Shown piece after piece: positions 9,224 through 17,388 of a stretch of 64,000 bases of DNA (within the stretch, counting starts at the first letter, position 1; each line of letters starts with the position of its first letter). Source of the stretch: 55-13 sp037190145 (GTDB lineage Bacteria > Armatimonadota > Fimbriimonadia > Fimbriimonadales > Fimbriimonadaceae); the NCBI GenBank assembly GCA_037190145.1, contig JBBCJU010000013.1, forward strand, positions 62,001-126,000, read 5' to 3'. The position numbers were made by a program, and so were the translations under genes. The notes beneath the pieces were generated by a model. The model worked only from the letters and a program-made list of their open reading frames with translations, ran no database searches and was not told the DNA's origin.

Positions 9224-9457
9224 TTACTCCGCAGTCTCAGCGTCAGCTTTTTTAGCAGCTGGCTTCTTGGCGGCTGGCTTCTTCTCGGTGGCTTCCTTCT
9301 TAGGAGCGGCTGGCTTCTTGGCAACCTTCTCCGCAGTCGCGGCGGTCTTCTTCTCAGCCTTTTCGCCTGTACCGTTCTTGGCCTCTCGGATGGCGGCCTT
9401 GATGATCTGCTCTTTGCGGTGTCGCCGCTTTCTGATTTCTTTATTCTTTACTCGCAT
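9224..9457 (-). CDS. Small Lys/Ala-rich basic protein (histone H1-like tail)
   Basis: A 77-aa very basic protein. The N-terminal 25 residues (MRVKNKEIRKRRHRKEQ...) are a dense Arg/Lys helix. From about residue 33 the sequence is Lys/Ala/Pro-rich, with repeats of KKPAA and EKAEKK, like the C-terminal tails of histone H1-like bacterial proteins. It probably binds nucleic acid, possibly RNA or the ribosome, but I recognise no named family. The ATG at 9457 has AGGAGC upstream. It has its own terminator and stands alone, consistent with a strongly expressed monocistronic gene. Confidence 0.75.
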   Translation of the reverse strand: MRVKNKEIRKRRHRKEQIIKAAIREAKNGTGEKAEKKTAATAEKVAKKPAAPKKEATEKKPAAKKPAAKKADAETAE

Positions 9458-9527
9458 AAATGCTCCTAGCCGCCCAAGAGGACGTAGTTCTGTAAAGATA
9501 CCCGAGGGACGAGTTCTGAGTAGGCAG

Positions 9528-9875
9528 TTAGCCGATAGCTTCTACCCGATCATTGAAAACCCGTATCATTCTAAACTCCAAGATATGATCCTCAATCCAA
9601 CGCCATTGACTTGAAATTCGTTGATGAAATTCTCGCATCTTTAGATTGCCCAAACAGATATGTACGACCCATGGTGGTGGAACTGAAAGCATGGCAAGAT
9701 GGGAAAAATCAGCGTCTTTGGTAACGACCACCCATTCATTTGATCGCGCGTACGACCAGATTTCTGAGTCTGTCATCCTCTCATTTATATCCATCACATA
9801 TTGGAAGTTCTCGCCGCTCCACAGTGAAAATCGATACGGCAAGTTAGCATCAATAAGAAACTTAGCCACGGCCAC
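9528..9875 (-). CDS. DUF5615-type PIN-like protein (probable toxin)
   Basis: A 115-aa protein. The start KFLIDANLPYRF and the later VVTKDADFSHLAML are hallmarks of the DUF5615/Mut7-C-like PIN group; D9 and the DADF aspartates are likely metal ligands of a nuclease fold. It starts with GTG at 9875, sharing one base with the stop of the upstream DUF433 gene (TAGTG), so translation is coupled. Members of this family paired with DUF433 proteins are proposed toxin-antitoxin modules in many bacteria; toxicity here is an inference. It lies between the Lgt/RfaE1 operon and the lysine-rich gene. Confidence 0.8.
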   Translation of the reverse strand: MAVAKFLIDANLPYRFSLWSGENFQYVMDINERMTDSEIWSYARSNEWVVVTKDADFSHLAMLSVPPPWVVHICLGNLKMREFHQRISSQWRWIEDHILEFRMIRVFNDRVEAIG

Positions 9876-10120
9876 TATGCCGACTTCTGAACGATATAAT
9901 TTCGATCCAGTAAATCCGCAGCCATAGCCAAGCTGGCACTAATATCTTCGGGCTGCAGGGAAGGATATTGCTGAAGAATTTCTTCTGTTGCTTCACCTGC
10001 ACTTAAAAATTCTAAGATTGTCTGGACAGTGATTCGAGTTCCGCAGATGGTTGGTTTGCCATTGCAGACTTCAGGGTTAACCGTAATTCGGTTCTGCCAA
10101 TCAAAGGTCTTGGATTTCAC
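9875..10120 (-). CDS. DUF433 protein (probable antitoxin)
   Basis: An 81-aa DUF433 protein: RITVNPEVCNGKPTICGTRI followed by TVQTILEFLSAGEATEEILQQYP and LQPEDISASLAMAADLL. This is the classical pattern of a small winged-helix-like protein found upstream of DUF5615/PIN genes. It would bind the operator and neutralise the partner. The start is GTG at 10120. It lies 37 bases after rfaE1, so it may share that transcript or have its own promoter in the short gap. Confidence 0.82.
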   Translation of the reverse strand: MKSKTFDWQNRITVNPEVCNGKPTICGTRITVQTILEFLSAGEATEEILQQYPSLQPEDISASLAMAADLLDRNYIVQKSA

Positions 10121-10157
10121 TGTTTTTCACCAACTGCTTCAATATTACATCGAAGGG

Positions 10158-11123
10158 CTATTTTTGAACCGACTTAATCTTCTCAATATCTTCGGTCGAC
10201 GGGACGGCAACTCCCACATGCTGAACAACCGCGGCAGATGTATGCGCGGCAAGTTCAAAAATGATGGAATCAAACCCTTTGGCCGCTATCCCGAGCGCAA
10301 CCGTTGCAATGGTTGTATCTCCTGCACCAGCCGTATCAAAAACCTCGACTTTTTGCGGTTGGACATGAAAGGCCTCAGTAGACATACCTCGCTCGCCAAG
10401 CGTGATCAGGATGTGATGAATTCGATTCTCTGTCAACAATTTTTGGGCAGAGTCTTGGGCAAGTTGAGTTGACGAATCACTTTGCACCAACTCCTTGACC
10501 CCAGCGGCTTCTGCCGCCTCTTTGGCGTTTAGACTAACAAGTGTGGCTCCCGCGTACAAAGCAACACTGGCTGGCTTTGCATTGGCAATGACGGGAATTC
10601 CTTCATCATTGGCCATCTTAATGGTGCGAGCAATAACCCCCGGAGTTAGAACCCCTTTGGTGTAGTCACTCAATAAAACGGCTTGAACTTTCGGAAGCTC
10701 TTCGGCGACGGCAACCATAACCGCCTCTTCCACTTCTGCATTCAGCGGCTCTTCTGATTCATGATCTACCCGTAAAACTTGGTGAGCCGTATCGGCCAGG
10801 ACTCGGGTTTTGCGAGTCGTAGGACGCGTCCCGTCCTTTACCAAGTGAGCGGTCGATCCTAAGGCCTCTTGCAAATCTTGGCCTGCTGAATCTTGTCCGA
10901 CGACCCCGATCACAGTAGCTCTGGCACCCAGAGCATCAATGTTCTTCGCTACGTTTGCGGCTCCACCCGGAACGGCAAATGTTCTCTGCTGGCGAATCAC
11001 CATCACTGGAGCTTCTGGACTGATGCGAGTGGCGCGACCAACGATGTACTCGTCCAACATCAGGTCACCCAGAACTAAAACATGCTTGTCCTTAAAGCTG
11101 TTCAGGAGTTCTTCAAACTTCAT
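10158..11123 (-). CDS. rfaE1: RfaE1-like PfkB-family sugar kinase
   Basis: A 321-aa PfkB-family kinase matching the kinase domain of heptose-7-phosphate kinase (RfaE1/HldE domain 1). It shows GDLMLDEYIVGRATRISPEAP near the start, PGGAANVAKNI for sugar binding, and DTAGAGDTTIA with the catalytic Asp of the family. The adenylyltransferase half (RfaE2) is absent, so this is the single-domain form. It would phosphorylate heptose-7-phosphate for ADP-heptose synthesis, assuming the substrate is conserved. It overlaps the lgt stop by 4 bases (ATGA), so both envelope genes are cotranscribed. Confidence 0.87.
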   Translation of the reverse strand: MKFEELLNSFKDKHVLVLGDLMLDEYIVGRATRISPEAPVMVIRQQRTFAVPGGAANVAKNIDALGARATVIGVVGQDSAGQDLQEALGSTAHLVKDGTRPTTRKTRVLADTAHQVLRVDHESEEPLNAEVEEAVMVAVAEELPKVQAVLLSDYTKGVLTPGVIARTIKMANDEGIPVIANAKPASVALYAGATLVSLNAKEAAEAAGVKELVQSDSSTQLAQDSAQKLLTENRIHHILITLGERGMSTEAFHVQPQKVEVFDTAGAGDTTIATVALGIAAKGFDSIIFELAAHTSAAVVQHVGVAVPSTEDIEKIKSVQK

Positions 11124-11917
11124 GATGCCAAAAGTTCTTGTTGACTATGAGCCGGGGCTCGCCAAACGGCGTAAAGCACAAAGCCGACCAATACGAGGGC
11201 CGCGGCCATTCCTTGGGCCTGAGTGATCGGCAGATTGCCCCAATAGGTGCTGGAAGCTAACCCGGCCTTTACTTGAGCCTCCGTTCCTGCCCGCCAAAAC
11301 TCATAGATGAATCGGGCAAGTCCATGGAAAACCAATGCCAGCGCGAAGATTTGCCCCCTCGCTTGGCCCTTACGCTCCATGAACAGAATAAATGGAATCG
11401 CAGCCAGGTTCATGAGGGCATCATAAATCTGAGCAGGGTGCATGGGGACGTTAATGTTGGCGATGTGAATTCCCCAGGGCAAGTTACAGACGCCACCATA
11501 GCAACAGCCGTTGAGAAGGCAACCAACTCTTCCAATGGCGTGCATCACCAATCCCGCAGGGGCAATGACATCTAGGACCAAACGAACGGGCCAACCCATT
11601 CGACGAGCCCATGCGACAATGAACCCGATACCCGCAATCACTCCTCCGAAACTGGTAAGTCCGGCAAACTGAAGTGAGAACAGTTCATTCTTATTCTTCA
11701 GATAGTGATCCAGGTCCTGAAGAATAAAAGCGATTCTCGCGCCTAATATCCCCACAATCAGGGTGTAAAAGGACATGTCGGAGAGCTTCGCGGGATCAAG
11801 CCCAAACTTTTTAGCTCGTTTACGGGCAATGAATAGGCCCGTCATAAAGGCGATGATCATGATCACGCCGAAGCTGTGAACCTCAAAGGTACCAATTTTG
11901 AAGAGGATCGGATGCAT
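11120..11917 (-). CDS. lgt: Lgt, prolipoprotein diacylglyceryl transferase
   Basis: An inner-membrane enzyme that transfers diacylglycerol from phosphatidylglycerol to the lipobox cysteine of prolipoproteins. At 265 aa it has the usual length and several membrane segments. The start FEVHSFGVIMIIAF and the signature AIGRVGCLLNGCCYGG (with the conserved GR pair) match the family. The start is ATG at 11917 without an obvious ribosome-binding site. It diverges from argB across about 84 bases and is the first gene of the lgt-rfaE1 operon. The lipoprotein encoded at 54948 is a likely substrate. Confidence 0.93.
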   Translation of the reverse strand: MHPILFKIGTFEVHSFGVIMIIAFMTGLFIARKRAKKFGLDPAKLSDMSFYTLIVGILGARIAFILQDLDHYLKNKNELFSLQFAGLTSFGGVIAGIGFIVAWARRMGWPVRLVLDVIAPAGLVMHAIGRVGCLLNGCCYGGVCNLPWGIHIANINVPMHPAQIYDALMNLAAIPFILFMERKGQARGQIFALALVFHGLARFIYEFWRAGTEAQVKAGLASSTYWGNLPITQAQGMAAALVLVGFVLYAVWRAPAHSQQELLAS

Positions 11918-12001
11918 TTCGAACCGGGCGGCAGTGTACCTGCCACCCCAAGAAACACCCTAGGCTTCTTAATAGTTCTCGAACCGGGTAAAAGGTCGGA
12001 T

Positions 12002-12853
12002 ATGGATTCTCCACAGCTTCAAGCTGAGGTTCTCAATCAGGCCCTCCCGTATATACAGTCTTTCCGAGGGCAAACGTTTGTCGTGAAATACGGTGGGTCC
12101 GCAATGCGCGACCCCTCCCTTCTCAGTGGAGTGATCCGCAACGTCTTGTTGCTTCAATTGGTTGGGATTCGTCCCATCCTGGTGCACGGTGGCGGTCCAG
12201 AAATCGACAAGTGGCTAGAAAAGCTGGGCATTGAGAAAAGGACTCTCAATGGCTTGCGAGTAACCGACGAAGCGACCATGGAAGTTGTCGAAATGGCTCT
12301 CGCGGGACGAGCAAACAAGGCTCTTGTCTCCGAGATTGCCAAAGCCGGGGGAAAAGCAGTTGGACTTAGCGGACGAGATGCCCATCTTCTGATTGCTGAA
12401 CAGATATCCGAGGAGCTCGGTCGAGTTGGAAAAGTGAATCGTGTAGACCCAAGCATCTTGCGAAGTACATCTGAAGCGGGAGTGATTCCGGTGGTATGCA
12501 CGGTGGCGAATGATGAGAAAGGGGAACCCCTCAATATCAATGCCGATTCCGCTGCTGCCACGATAGCGGTTGCGCTAAAAGCCACTAAGCTTGTTCTGAT
12601 GACCGATACCGATGGCGTCCTAGAGGATAAGGATAAGCCCGAAACTCGCATCTCGAATCTTAGCTTGCCAGAGGCTCAAGCCATGCTTGCTGATGGTCGT
12701 GCAGATCGAGGCATGATTCCAAAGCTGGAAGCCGCAATCTACGCCTTAGAACAAGGTGTAGATCAGGTCCATATGATAAACGGAGGCACTCCAAACGCTC
12801 TCTTGATCGAAGCGTTTACCGACGCAGGAATCGGCACGATGATGGAACTCTAG
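12002..12853 (+). CDS. argB: ArgB, acetylglutamate kinase
   Basis: Phosphorylates N-acetylglutamate with ATP, the second step of arginine synthesis. It shows VVKYGGSAM, VHGGGPEIDKWLEKLGI, NINADSAAATIAVAL and LMTDTDGVL, all diagnostic. I place the start at the ATG at 12002 (283 aa), preceded by AAAAGGTCGG, because the family begins near this point. An in-frame ATG at 11876 would overlap lgt and add an unrelated 42-aa extension. The gene stands alone and diverges from lgt; its product feeds ArgC (516-1511). Confidence 0.94.
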   Translation: MDSPQLQAEVLNQALPYIQSFRGQTFVVKYGGSAMRDPSLLSGVIRNVLLLQLVGIRPILVHGGGPEIDKWLEKLGIEKRTLNGLRVTDEATMEVVEMALAGRANKALVSEIAKAGGKAVGLSGRDAHLLIAEQISEELGRVGKVNRVDPSILRSTSEAGVIPVVCTVANDEKGEPLNINADSAAATIAVALKATKLVLMTDTDGVLEDKDKPETRISNLSLPEAQAMLADGRADRGMIPKLEAAIYALEQGVDQVHMINGGTPNALLIEAFTDAGIGTMMEL

Positions 12854-12883
12854 CCTAGGATCGCACACATCCTATGTGCCCTC

Positions 12884-14062
12884 TTAAAGCATTCGGCTAA
12901 GGGCAAGTTCTATGACTTCCAGAGTGTGCATCACCCGCACTTCATCGCCATGCTCTCGGGCGGCTTGAGCAATCCAGGCGTGACAGCCTGGGTTGCCAGT
13001 GGCGACAATCTTTGCCCCGGTCGCGTCCACATTTCTCCACTTTCGTTCTAACAGATTACGGGCCATCTTGGGCTGGGCAATGTTATAGATTCCCGCACTC
13101 CCACAGCACATGTCTGACTCCGCCAATTCCACAAGTTCAACCCCGGGAATAGCAGTTAACAAGTCACGCGGAGCAGAGCGGACTCCTTGTCCATGCGCTA
13201 AGTGGCAAGCATCATGATAAGTCACCTTCGGACCACGCTTGCCCTCAGGCGTAATCCGAGACTTCAAAACCTCAACTAATCCCCCAGATAAGAGGAACTC
13301 ACTTGCATCCTGAACCAGACCCGTACCTGCATCTTTCAACCAACTCCCACATCCCGCAGAATTCACCACGATTGGTAACCCTCCCGGGAACCTAGACAAA
13401 AGGTCAGATCGCATACTTTTCGCTTGATCCAAGTATCCGTTGTGGGCATGCAACGCTCCGCAACATCCCTGGGGGACCTGACGAACAGTATATCCAACCC
13501 TCCTCAGGAGACGCCGAGTTGCCTCATGGACTTGCGGATAAAGAACCCGCATCGCGCAGCCTTCCAGCATATAGACCTCGCCCTTCGCTGGTGGAAGATC
13601 GGATTCTTGAAGAGGCGGGAAGTGAAATGGGGTCGGCAGAGTCGGCTTTTCTGCTTCTGGTGCTTGTCCGCTGAGAAGCTGACTCAGCAGCTTAGGCACT
13701 CGCTTGCCCGGCAGCAAACGCCCAAGTTGTAGTTGGACCCTCAAAAGACTCGGTTTAGTCATTCCAGTAAGCAAGGCTTTCTTAGGAATGCTCTTCCCCA
13801 CCCTGTCACGGGCAAGTTCTAGAATCTCTCCATACTTCACCCCACTTGGGCAAGCCGTAGTACAGGCCAGGCAACCCAGGCACTTATCCAAGTGAGGCTT
13901 TGCGTCTTCCCAAGCAACTTTGCCTTCCTCAGCACTGCGGGCCAAATAGATTCGCCCCCTCGGTGACTCGGTCTCTTCGCCGGTCAAAACAAAGGTCGGA
14001 CAACTCTCCAGGCAAAACCCGCATCGGATGCACTGCGTGGTGAGATCTGTGAGGTGGCTCAT
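12884..14062 (-). CDS. glcF: GlcF, glycolate oxidase iron-sulfur subunit
   Basis: Iron-sulfur subunit of glycolate dehydrogenase (GlcDEF), which oxidises glycolate to glyoxylate at the membrane. Two ferredoxin-like 4Fe-4S motifs are seen: CIRCGFCLESCP and CLGCLACTTACP. Two CCG-type cysteine domains follow: GCCGALHAHNGY and DMCCGSAGIYN. The real start is the ATG at 14062 (392 aa, MSHLTDLTTQCIRCGF). The frame stays open for another 111 codons upstream, but that stretch is the repeat-rich spacer and looks non-coding. It is the third gene of the operon, separated from glcE by 313 bases. Confidence 0.93.
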   Translation of the reverse strand: MSHLTDLTTQCIRCGFCLESCPTFVLTGEETESPRGRIYLARSAEEGKVAWEDAKPHLDKCLGCLACTTACPSGVKYGEILELARDRVGKSIPKKALLTGMTKPSLLRVQLQLGRLLPGKRVPKLLSQLLSGQAPEAEKPTLPTPFHFPPLQESDLPPAKGEVYMLEGCAMRVLYPQVHEATRRLLRRVGYTVRQVPQGCCGALHAHNGYLDQAKSMRSDLLSRFPGGLPIVVNSAGCGSWLKDAGTGLVQDASEFLLSGGLVEVLKSRITPEGKRGPKVTYHDACHLAHGQGVRSAPRDLLTAIPGVELVELAESDMCCGSAGIYNIAQPKMARNLLERKWRNVDATGAKIVATGNPGCHAWIAQAAREHGDEVRVMHTLEVIELALSRML

Positions 14063-14375
14063 CGCTGTTGGCCACCCCGTAGTCCCCGGATGGCTCGTGC
14101 CGGGGCTCCACCAAATGACTTGTATCGAAGACAAGCAACCAAGATGGTTTGTACAACGGAACGAGACAGAGTCGTTCCGCACTCCGTAGTCCCCGGATGG
14201 TTTGTGCCGGGGCACCAATCGACGGTCTGCACCAAGCGCCAAGCCTCCCCTTGCGAGGTACGAGTGGGGGGAGGGCAGGGTGGGGGTCCGCCCGCCGGCT
14301 GTTTGTATTGACAGGTTGCAAACACACGACCGAGACGGTCGTGGAAACCATGGGCGGGACGCCCATGCCACGTCT
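14063..14375. repeat. Hairpin-rich repeat element between glcE and glcF
   Basis: A 313-base gap without a convincing gene. It holds two near-identical 30-base copies at 14077-14106 and 14184-14213 (28 of 30 identical); each can fold through CCCCGG/CCGGGG arms. Three further perfect hairpins are present: stems 14157-14164/14172-14179, 14326-14332/14336-14342 and 14349-14356/14360-14367. The last contains CATGGGCG and CGCCCATG. Several frames stay open simply because stops are rare here. It looks like a REP-type intergenic repeat inserted into the glc operon, and could stabilise or attenuate the mRNA. Confidence 0.7.
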
Positions 14376-15242
14376 TCACATAAACCCCCATTCACCGGGA
14401 TTCAGCTTGTTTGTGGGATCAAAAATGGCTTTGGCTCGCTTCATCAGAGCGATTTGAGTAGGATCCGTCAGTTGAAGATTCTTTTCTCCGCAGCCCGAGC
14501 GTATAACCCAATCCCCAGGAAACCTAGGTAATTCGCAATCTTGAGGGAGGCTACACCAAATGGTGCTAGAGTTGGGATAGCCACTGGCGTAAAACTCAAT
14601 ACAGTTGTTCCATGCCTCGTCAAAAAATGCGGGTGCCACCTTTTGAATCCATGTCACACAATCATGGTGTTTTTTGCCGATCCGGTTTGCCCGGACGACA
14701 GGATCAGGAAGGGATTTGACTGGGGAAGTGCGAAGAATAACCTCCGTGACACAGCCCAAAGCTCCCCTGGAACCAACAAACAACTTGTGGACGTCGTAGC
14801 CAGCAACATTTTTAACAGCATGGCTTCCCGACTTACATATCGTCCCATCGGCAAGTACCACCGTCATTCCAAGAATCCAATCACGCCAGTTACCACACTC
14901 TGCCTCTAGATAGTGAGGCATGTTCATGGATAGGCTCCCAGCTACAGTTCCAGTTTGGATATTTGTCGGTGCATAACCGTCGTACCATTCAACCAACGGC
15001 AGGCATTGCCCATATCTTCCAAGTTCCATTTGAACAAGCCCCAGAGAAGTCCCACCCTTTACAACAACAACCTGATCTTCCGGACTTAAATCCACAATCC
15101 CACTGAGTTGCTCAAGACCTAAAACTAGATGACTGCTGTCCGAAACGAGAGAGAAATCCTTATGGGTTTGCGTCCCAACTATACGAACCTGATTGACAGC
15201 ACGAATGATTTCAACAACGTCAGATGTTTTGGTTGGTCTCAC
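14376..15242 (-). CDS. glcE: GlcE, glycolate oxidase FAD-binding subunit
   Basis: Second flavin-binding subunit of glycolate dehydrogenase. It has the FAD_binding_4 fold: SLGLVQMELGRYGQCLPL, then TGTVAGSLSMNMPHY and VKNVAGYDVHKLFVGSRGALG. I start it at the GTG at 15242, which overlaps the glcD stop as GTGA (288 aa, MRPTKTSDVVEII). An upstream ATG at 15308 would overlap glcD by 70 bases and is less likely. It is translationally coupled to glcD; the hairpin-rich spacer begins right after its stop. Confidence 0.88.
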   Translation of the reverse strand: MRPTKTSDVVEIIRAVNQVRIVGTQTHKDFSLVSDSSHLVLGLEQLSGIVDLSPEDQVVVVKGGTSLGLVQMELGRYGQCLPLVEWYDGYAPTNIQTGTVAGSLSMNMPHYLEAECGNWRDWILGMTVVLADGTICKSGSHAVKNVAGYDVHKLFVGSRGALGCVTEVILRTSPVKSLPDPVVRANRIGKKHHDCVTWIQKVAPAFFDEAWNNCIEFYASGYPNSSTIWCSLPQDCELPRFPGDWVIRSGCGEKNLQLTDPTQIALMKRAKAIFDPTNKLNPGEWGFM

Positions 15243-16690
15243 CAAGCTGCGCCTCGCCAACGTTTTTTGTGCTCGACGCAGCTCTTGTCCGTAGGCAAAA
15301 CCTTGCAAGGGTTACACAGTTCACCGTCATTAAAGATCTGCTTCGCCATAGCCTGAAAACGAAGATCCTCGGACGTAAACATCAACGGCAAAAGGTCTTG
15401 CTTCTCCACCCCTACCCCGTGTTCTCCGGTCACGCTACCGCCAAGCTCCACGCAACGGCGTACAATCTCTTCACCTGCCTCAACCACGGCTTCCACCTGT
15501 TTAGGGTCACGGTCATCAAAGTAGAAGCAGGGATGCAGATTCCCGTCTCCGGCATGGAACAGGTTTGCCACATTAACCCCATGCTTGGCCGCAACTTCGT
15601 AAACAAAATCAAGCATCTCAGGAAGCTTGGACCGGGGAATCACTCCATCATGAGTCACAATCGAAGGGGCTAGTCTCCCCATTGCTCCAACTCCCTTCTT
15701 TCGAGCATGCCAAAGCTTTTGTCGTTCAGCCTCGTTCTGAGCGATACTCACATCAATAGCGTTGTGAGATTGGCAAATCGAAGCGACTTTTGCGATTTCC
15801 TCAGCCACGATTTCATGCTCACCTCCCGCTGAAGGAGCTTTATCGCATTCCACCAAAAGAAGAGCCATGGTGCCTTCGGGATACTTCAGCCCAAAGGCGG
15901 CTTCTAAAGCAACAAGAATCCCTCGATCCATCATCTCCAGGGCTGCTGGGATTACTCCTGAGGCGATAATCTCCGCAACCGTTTCCGTGGCGTCTCGAAT
16001 CGTAGGAAAGGCGATCAGGGCCGTTTGAACAGCGGCGGGAAGAGGAGTTAACTTCACCCACGCCTCCGTCACCAAGCCGACGGTTCCCTCGGAACCCACA
16101 ATCAAGGACACAAAGTCAAACCCTGGCGCGCCCGGCACCTTGCCCCCAAGCTCCCAAATCTCGCCTTCAGGAGAAACCATTGTCACACCCAAAATATGTT
16201 GAGCGGTTACCCCGTACTTCAGTGTATGTGGACCACCGGCATTCTCCGCGATGTTCCCGCCCAGGGTGGAAACAGACTGCGACGAAGGATCTGGAGCAAA
16301 GTGCAAGCCATGTTCCTTTACCGCGTCAGACAGCCGTTTATTCGCAATACCAGCTTGAGCCTTTAAGCAGCGGTTGGGAAGATCAATCTCTAGGATTTGG
16401 TTCATCCGTTTCGTCGAAACAACCACTCCACCTTTGGCTGGCAGCGCACCTCCGCTTAGCCCTGTTCCCGCTCCTCGACCAGTAAATGGAACTTGGTTGG
16501 CAACGCACCACTTCACCACCGCTGCCGTCTCCTCCGTCGATTCCGGTAGCACAATACACATCGGCTTCGACCGATCTACCGAGTAAGCATCACAGTCGTA
16601 AGCTCGCTGCGCCGCCGGCCCAGATAGCACCTGGCCTGGAGATAGAATCTTCTCCAGTTCCACGACCATGGTAGATTCGGCGATTGCCAT
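15239..16690 (-). CDS. glcD: GlcD, glycolate oxidase FAD-linked subunit
   Basis: Catalytic flavoprotein subunit of glycolate dehydrogenase, 483 aa. The N-terminal FAD-binding region has FTGRGAGTGLSGGALP and TLGGNIAENAGGPHTLKYG. The C-terminal FAD-oxidase region has HDGVIPRSKLPEML, NLFHAGDGNLHP and GSVTGEHGVGVEK. It ends near the conserved CNPCKVLP. The ATG at 16690 is the first start; M8 is an alternative. It heads the glcD-glcE-glcF operon and diverges from the DNA glycosylase gene. Confidence 0.95.
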   Translation of the reverse strand: MAIAESTMVVELEKILSPGQVLSGPAAQRAYDCDAYSVDRSKPMCIVLPESTEETAAVVKWCVANQVPFTGRGAGTGLSGGALPAKGGVVVSTKRMNQILEIDLPNRCLKAQAGIANKRLSDAVKEHGLHFAPDPSSQSVSTLGGNIAENAGGPHTLKYGVTAQHILGVTMVSPEGEIWELGGKVPGAPGFDFVSLIVGSEGTVGLVTEAWVKLTPLPAAVQTALIAFPTIRDATETVAEIIASGVIPAALEMMDRGILVALEAAFGLKYPEGTMALLLVECDKAPSAGGEHEIVAEEIAKVASICQSHNAIDVSIAQNEAERQKLWHARKKGVGAMGRLAPSIVTHDGVIPRSKLPEMLDFVYEVAAKHGVNVANLFHAGDGNLHPCFYFDDRDPKQVEAVVEAGEEIVRRCVELGGSVTGEHGVGVEKQDLLPLMFTSEDLRFQAMAKQIFNDGELCNPCKVLPTDKSCVEHKKRWRGAAW

Positions 16691-16767
16691 TGGGTCAAGT
16701 TTGGCACTCTAGTGCTTGCGGAATGTTGATTGTTACGCGTCCAATCAAAGGAAAGATCGTGCAGAAC

Positions 16768-17388
16768 ATGAATCCACCATCCCCGGGATACAACTTACGT
16801 TTGCTTGAATACCTTCCCCAAGATGTCGTCTCCGCGGCTCCTGAACTGCTGGGGTGGAGGCTTCGCAGGGGAAATCTAGAAGCTCGGATTGTGGAGGTAG
16901 AAGCCTACCGAGGCTCAGATGATCCCGCCGCTCATTCCTTTGGAAAATCAAAGATGAAGAACATGGCCATGTTCGGACCGCCCGGGCATGCCTACGTGTA
17001 CTTTAACTACGGTTGTCACTGGATGCTAAACCTAGTCGCTCATGCAAAGGGAGATCCTTGTGCGATTTTGATCCGAGCTGCAGAACCCATTACCGGGTTG
17101 AAAACCTTTCGAGAGAGAAGACCAAAAGCCAAGCGAGATGAAGATTTACTATCTGGCCCAGGCAAGCTAGCGGCTGCCTTTGGCATTACCTCGGCTGATA
17201 ACGGATTCAATCTTTTCGAACCCCCAGATGTTGACCAAAATCTACAGTTGCTCGCTCCTGACCAGGCTGTTCAAACCATCCTAACCGGGCCGAGGGTCGG
17301 TATCGCCATTGGAAAGGCACATGATCGTCCTTGGAGATTCATTGATGGGGAACGCGCAAGGTGGGCGTCTCGACCACGAGTGGGCTAA
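16768..17388 (+). CDS. mpg: DNA-3-methyladenine glycosylase (AAG/Mpg family)
   Basis: Base-excision-repair glycosylase removing alkylated purines. It shows ARIVEVEAYRGSDDPAAHSF (with the catalytic Glu), MAMFGPPGHAYVYFNYGCHW and LSGPGKLAAAFGI, all classical for the human-AAG-like family. I use the ATG at 16768 (206 aa, MNPPSPGYNL), with GGAAAG upstream. Earlier in-frame starts at 16684 and 16723 would overlap or crowd the glcD start. Its stop overlaps the stop of the convergent gene at 17385 by 4 bases. Confidence 0.9.
   Translation: MNPPSPGYNLRLLEYLPQDVVSAAPELLGWRLRRGNLEARIVEVEAYRGSDDPAAHSFGKSKMKNMAMFGPPGHAYVYFNYGCHWMLNLVAHAKGDPCAILIRAAEPITGLKTFRERRPKAKRDEDLLSGPGKLAAAFGITSADNGFNLFEPPDVDQNLQLLAPDQAVQTILTGPRVGIAIGKAHDRPWRFIDGERARWASRPRVG

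Noticed and set aside
11876..12001. An upstream ATG giving ArgB 42 extra residues.
   Set aside because: It overlaps lgt, the added sequence is unlike ArgB, and a better-placed ATG follows at 12002.
14063..14395. A 111-codon N-terminal extension of GlcF and several overlapping plus-strand frames here.
   Set aside because: The stretch is built from repeats and hairpins, the encoded peptides resemble no protein, and GlcF homologs begin at the ATG at 14062.
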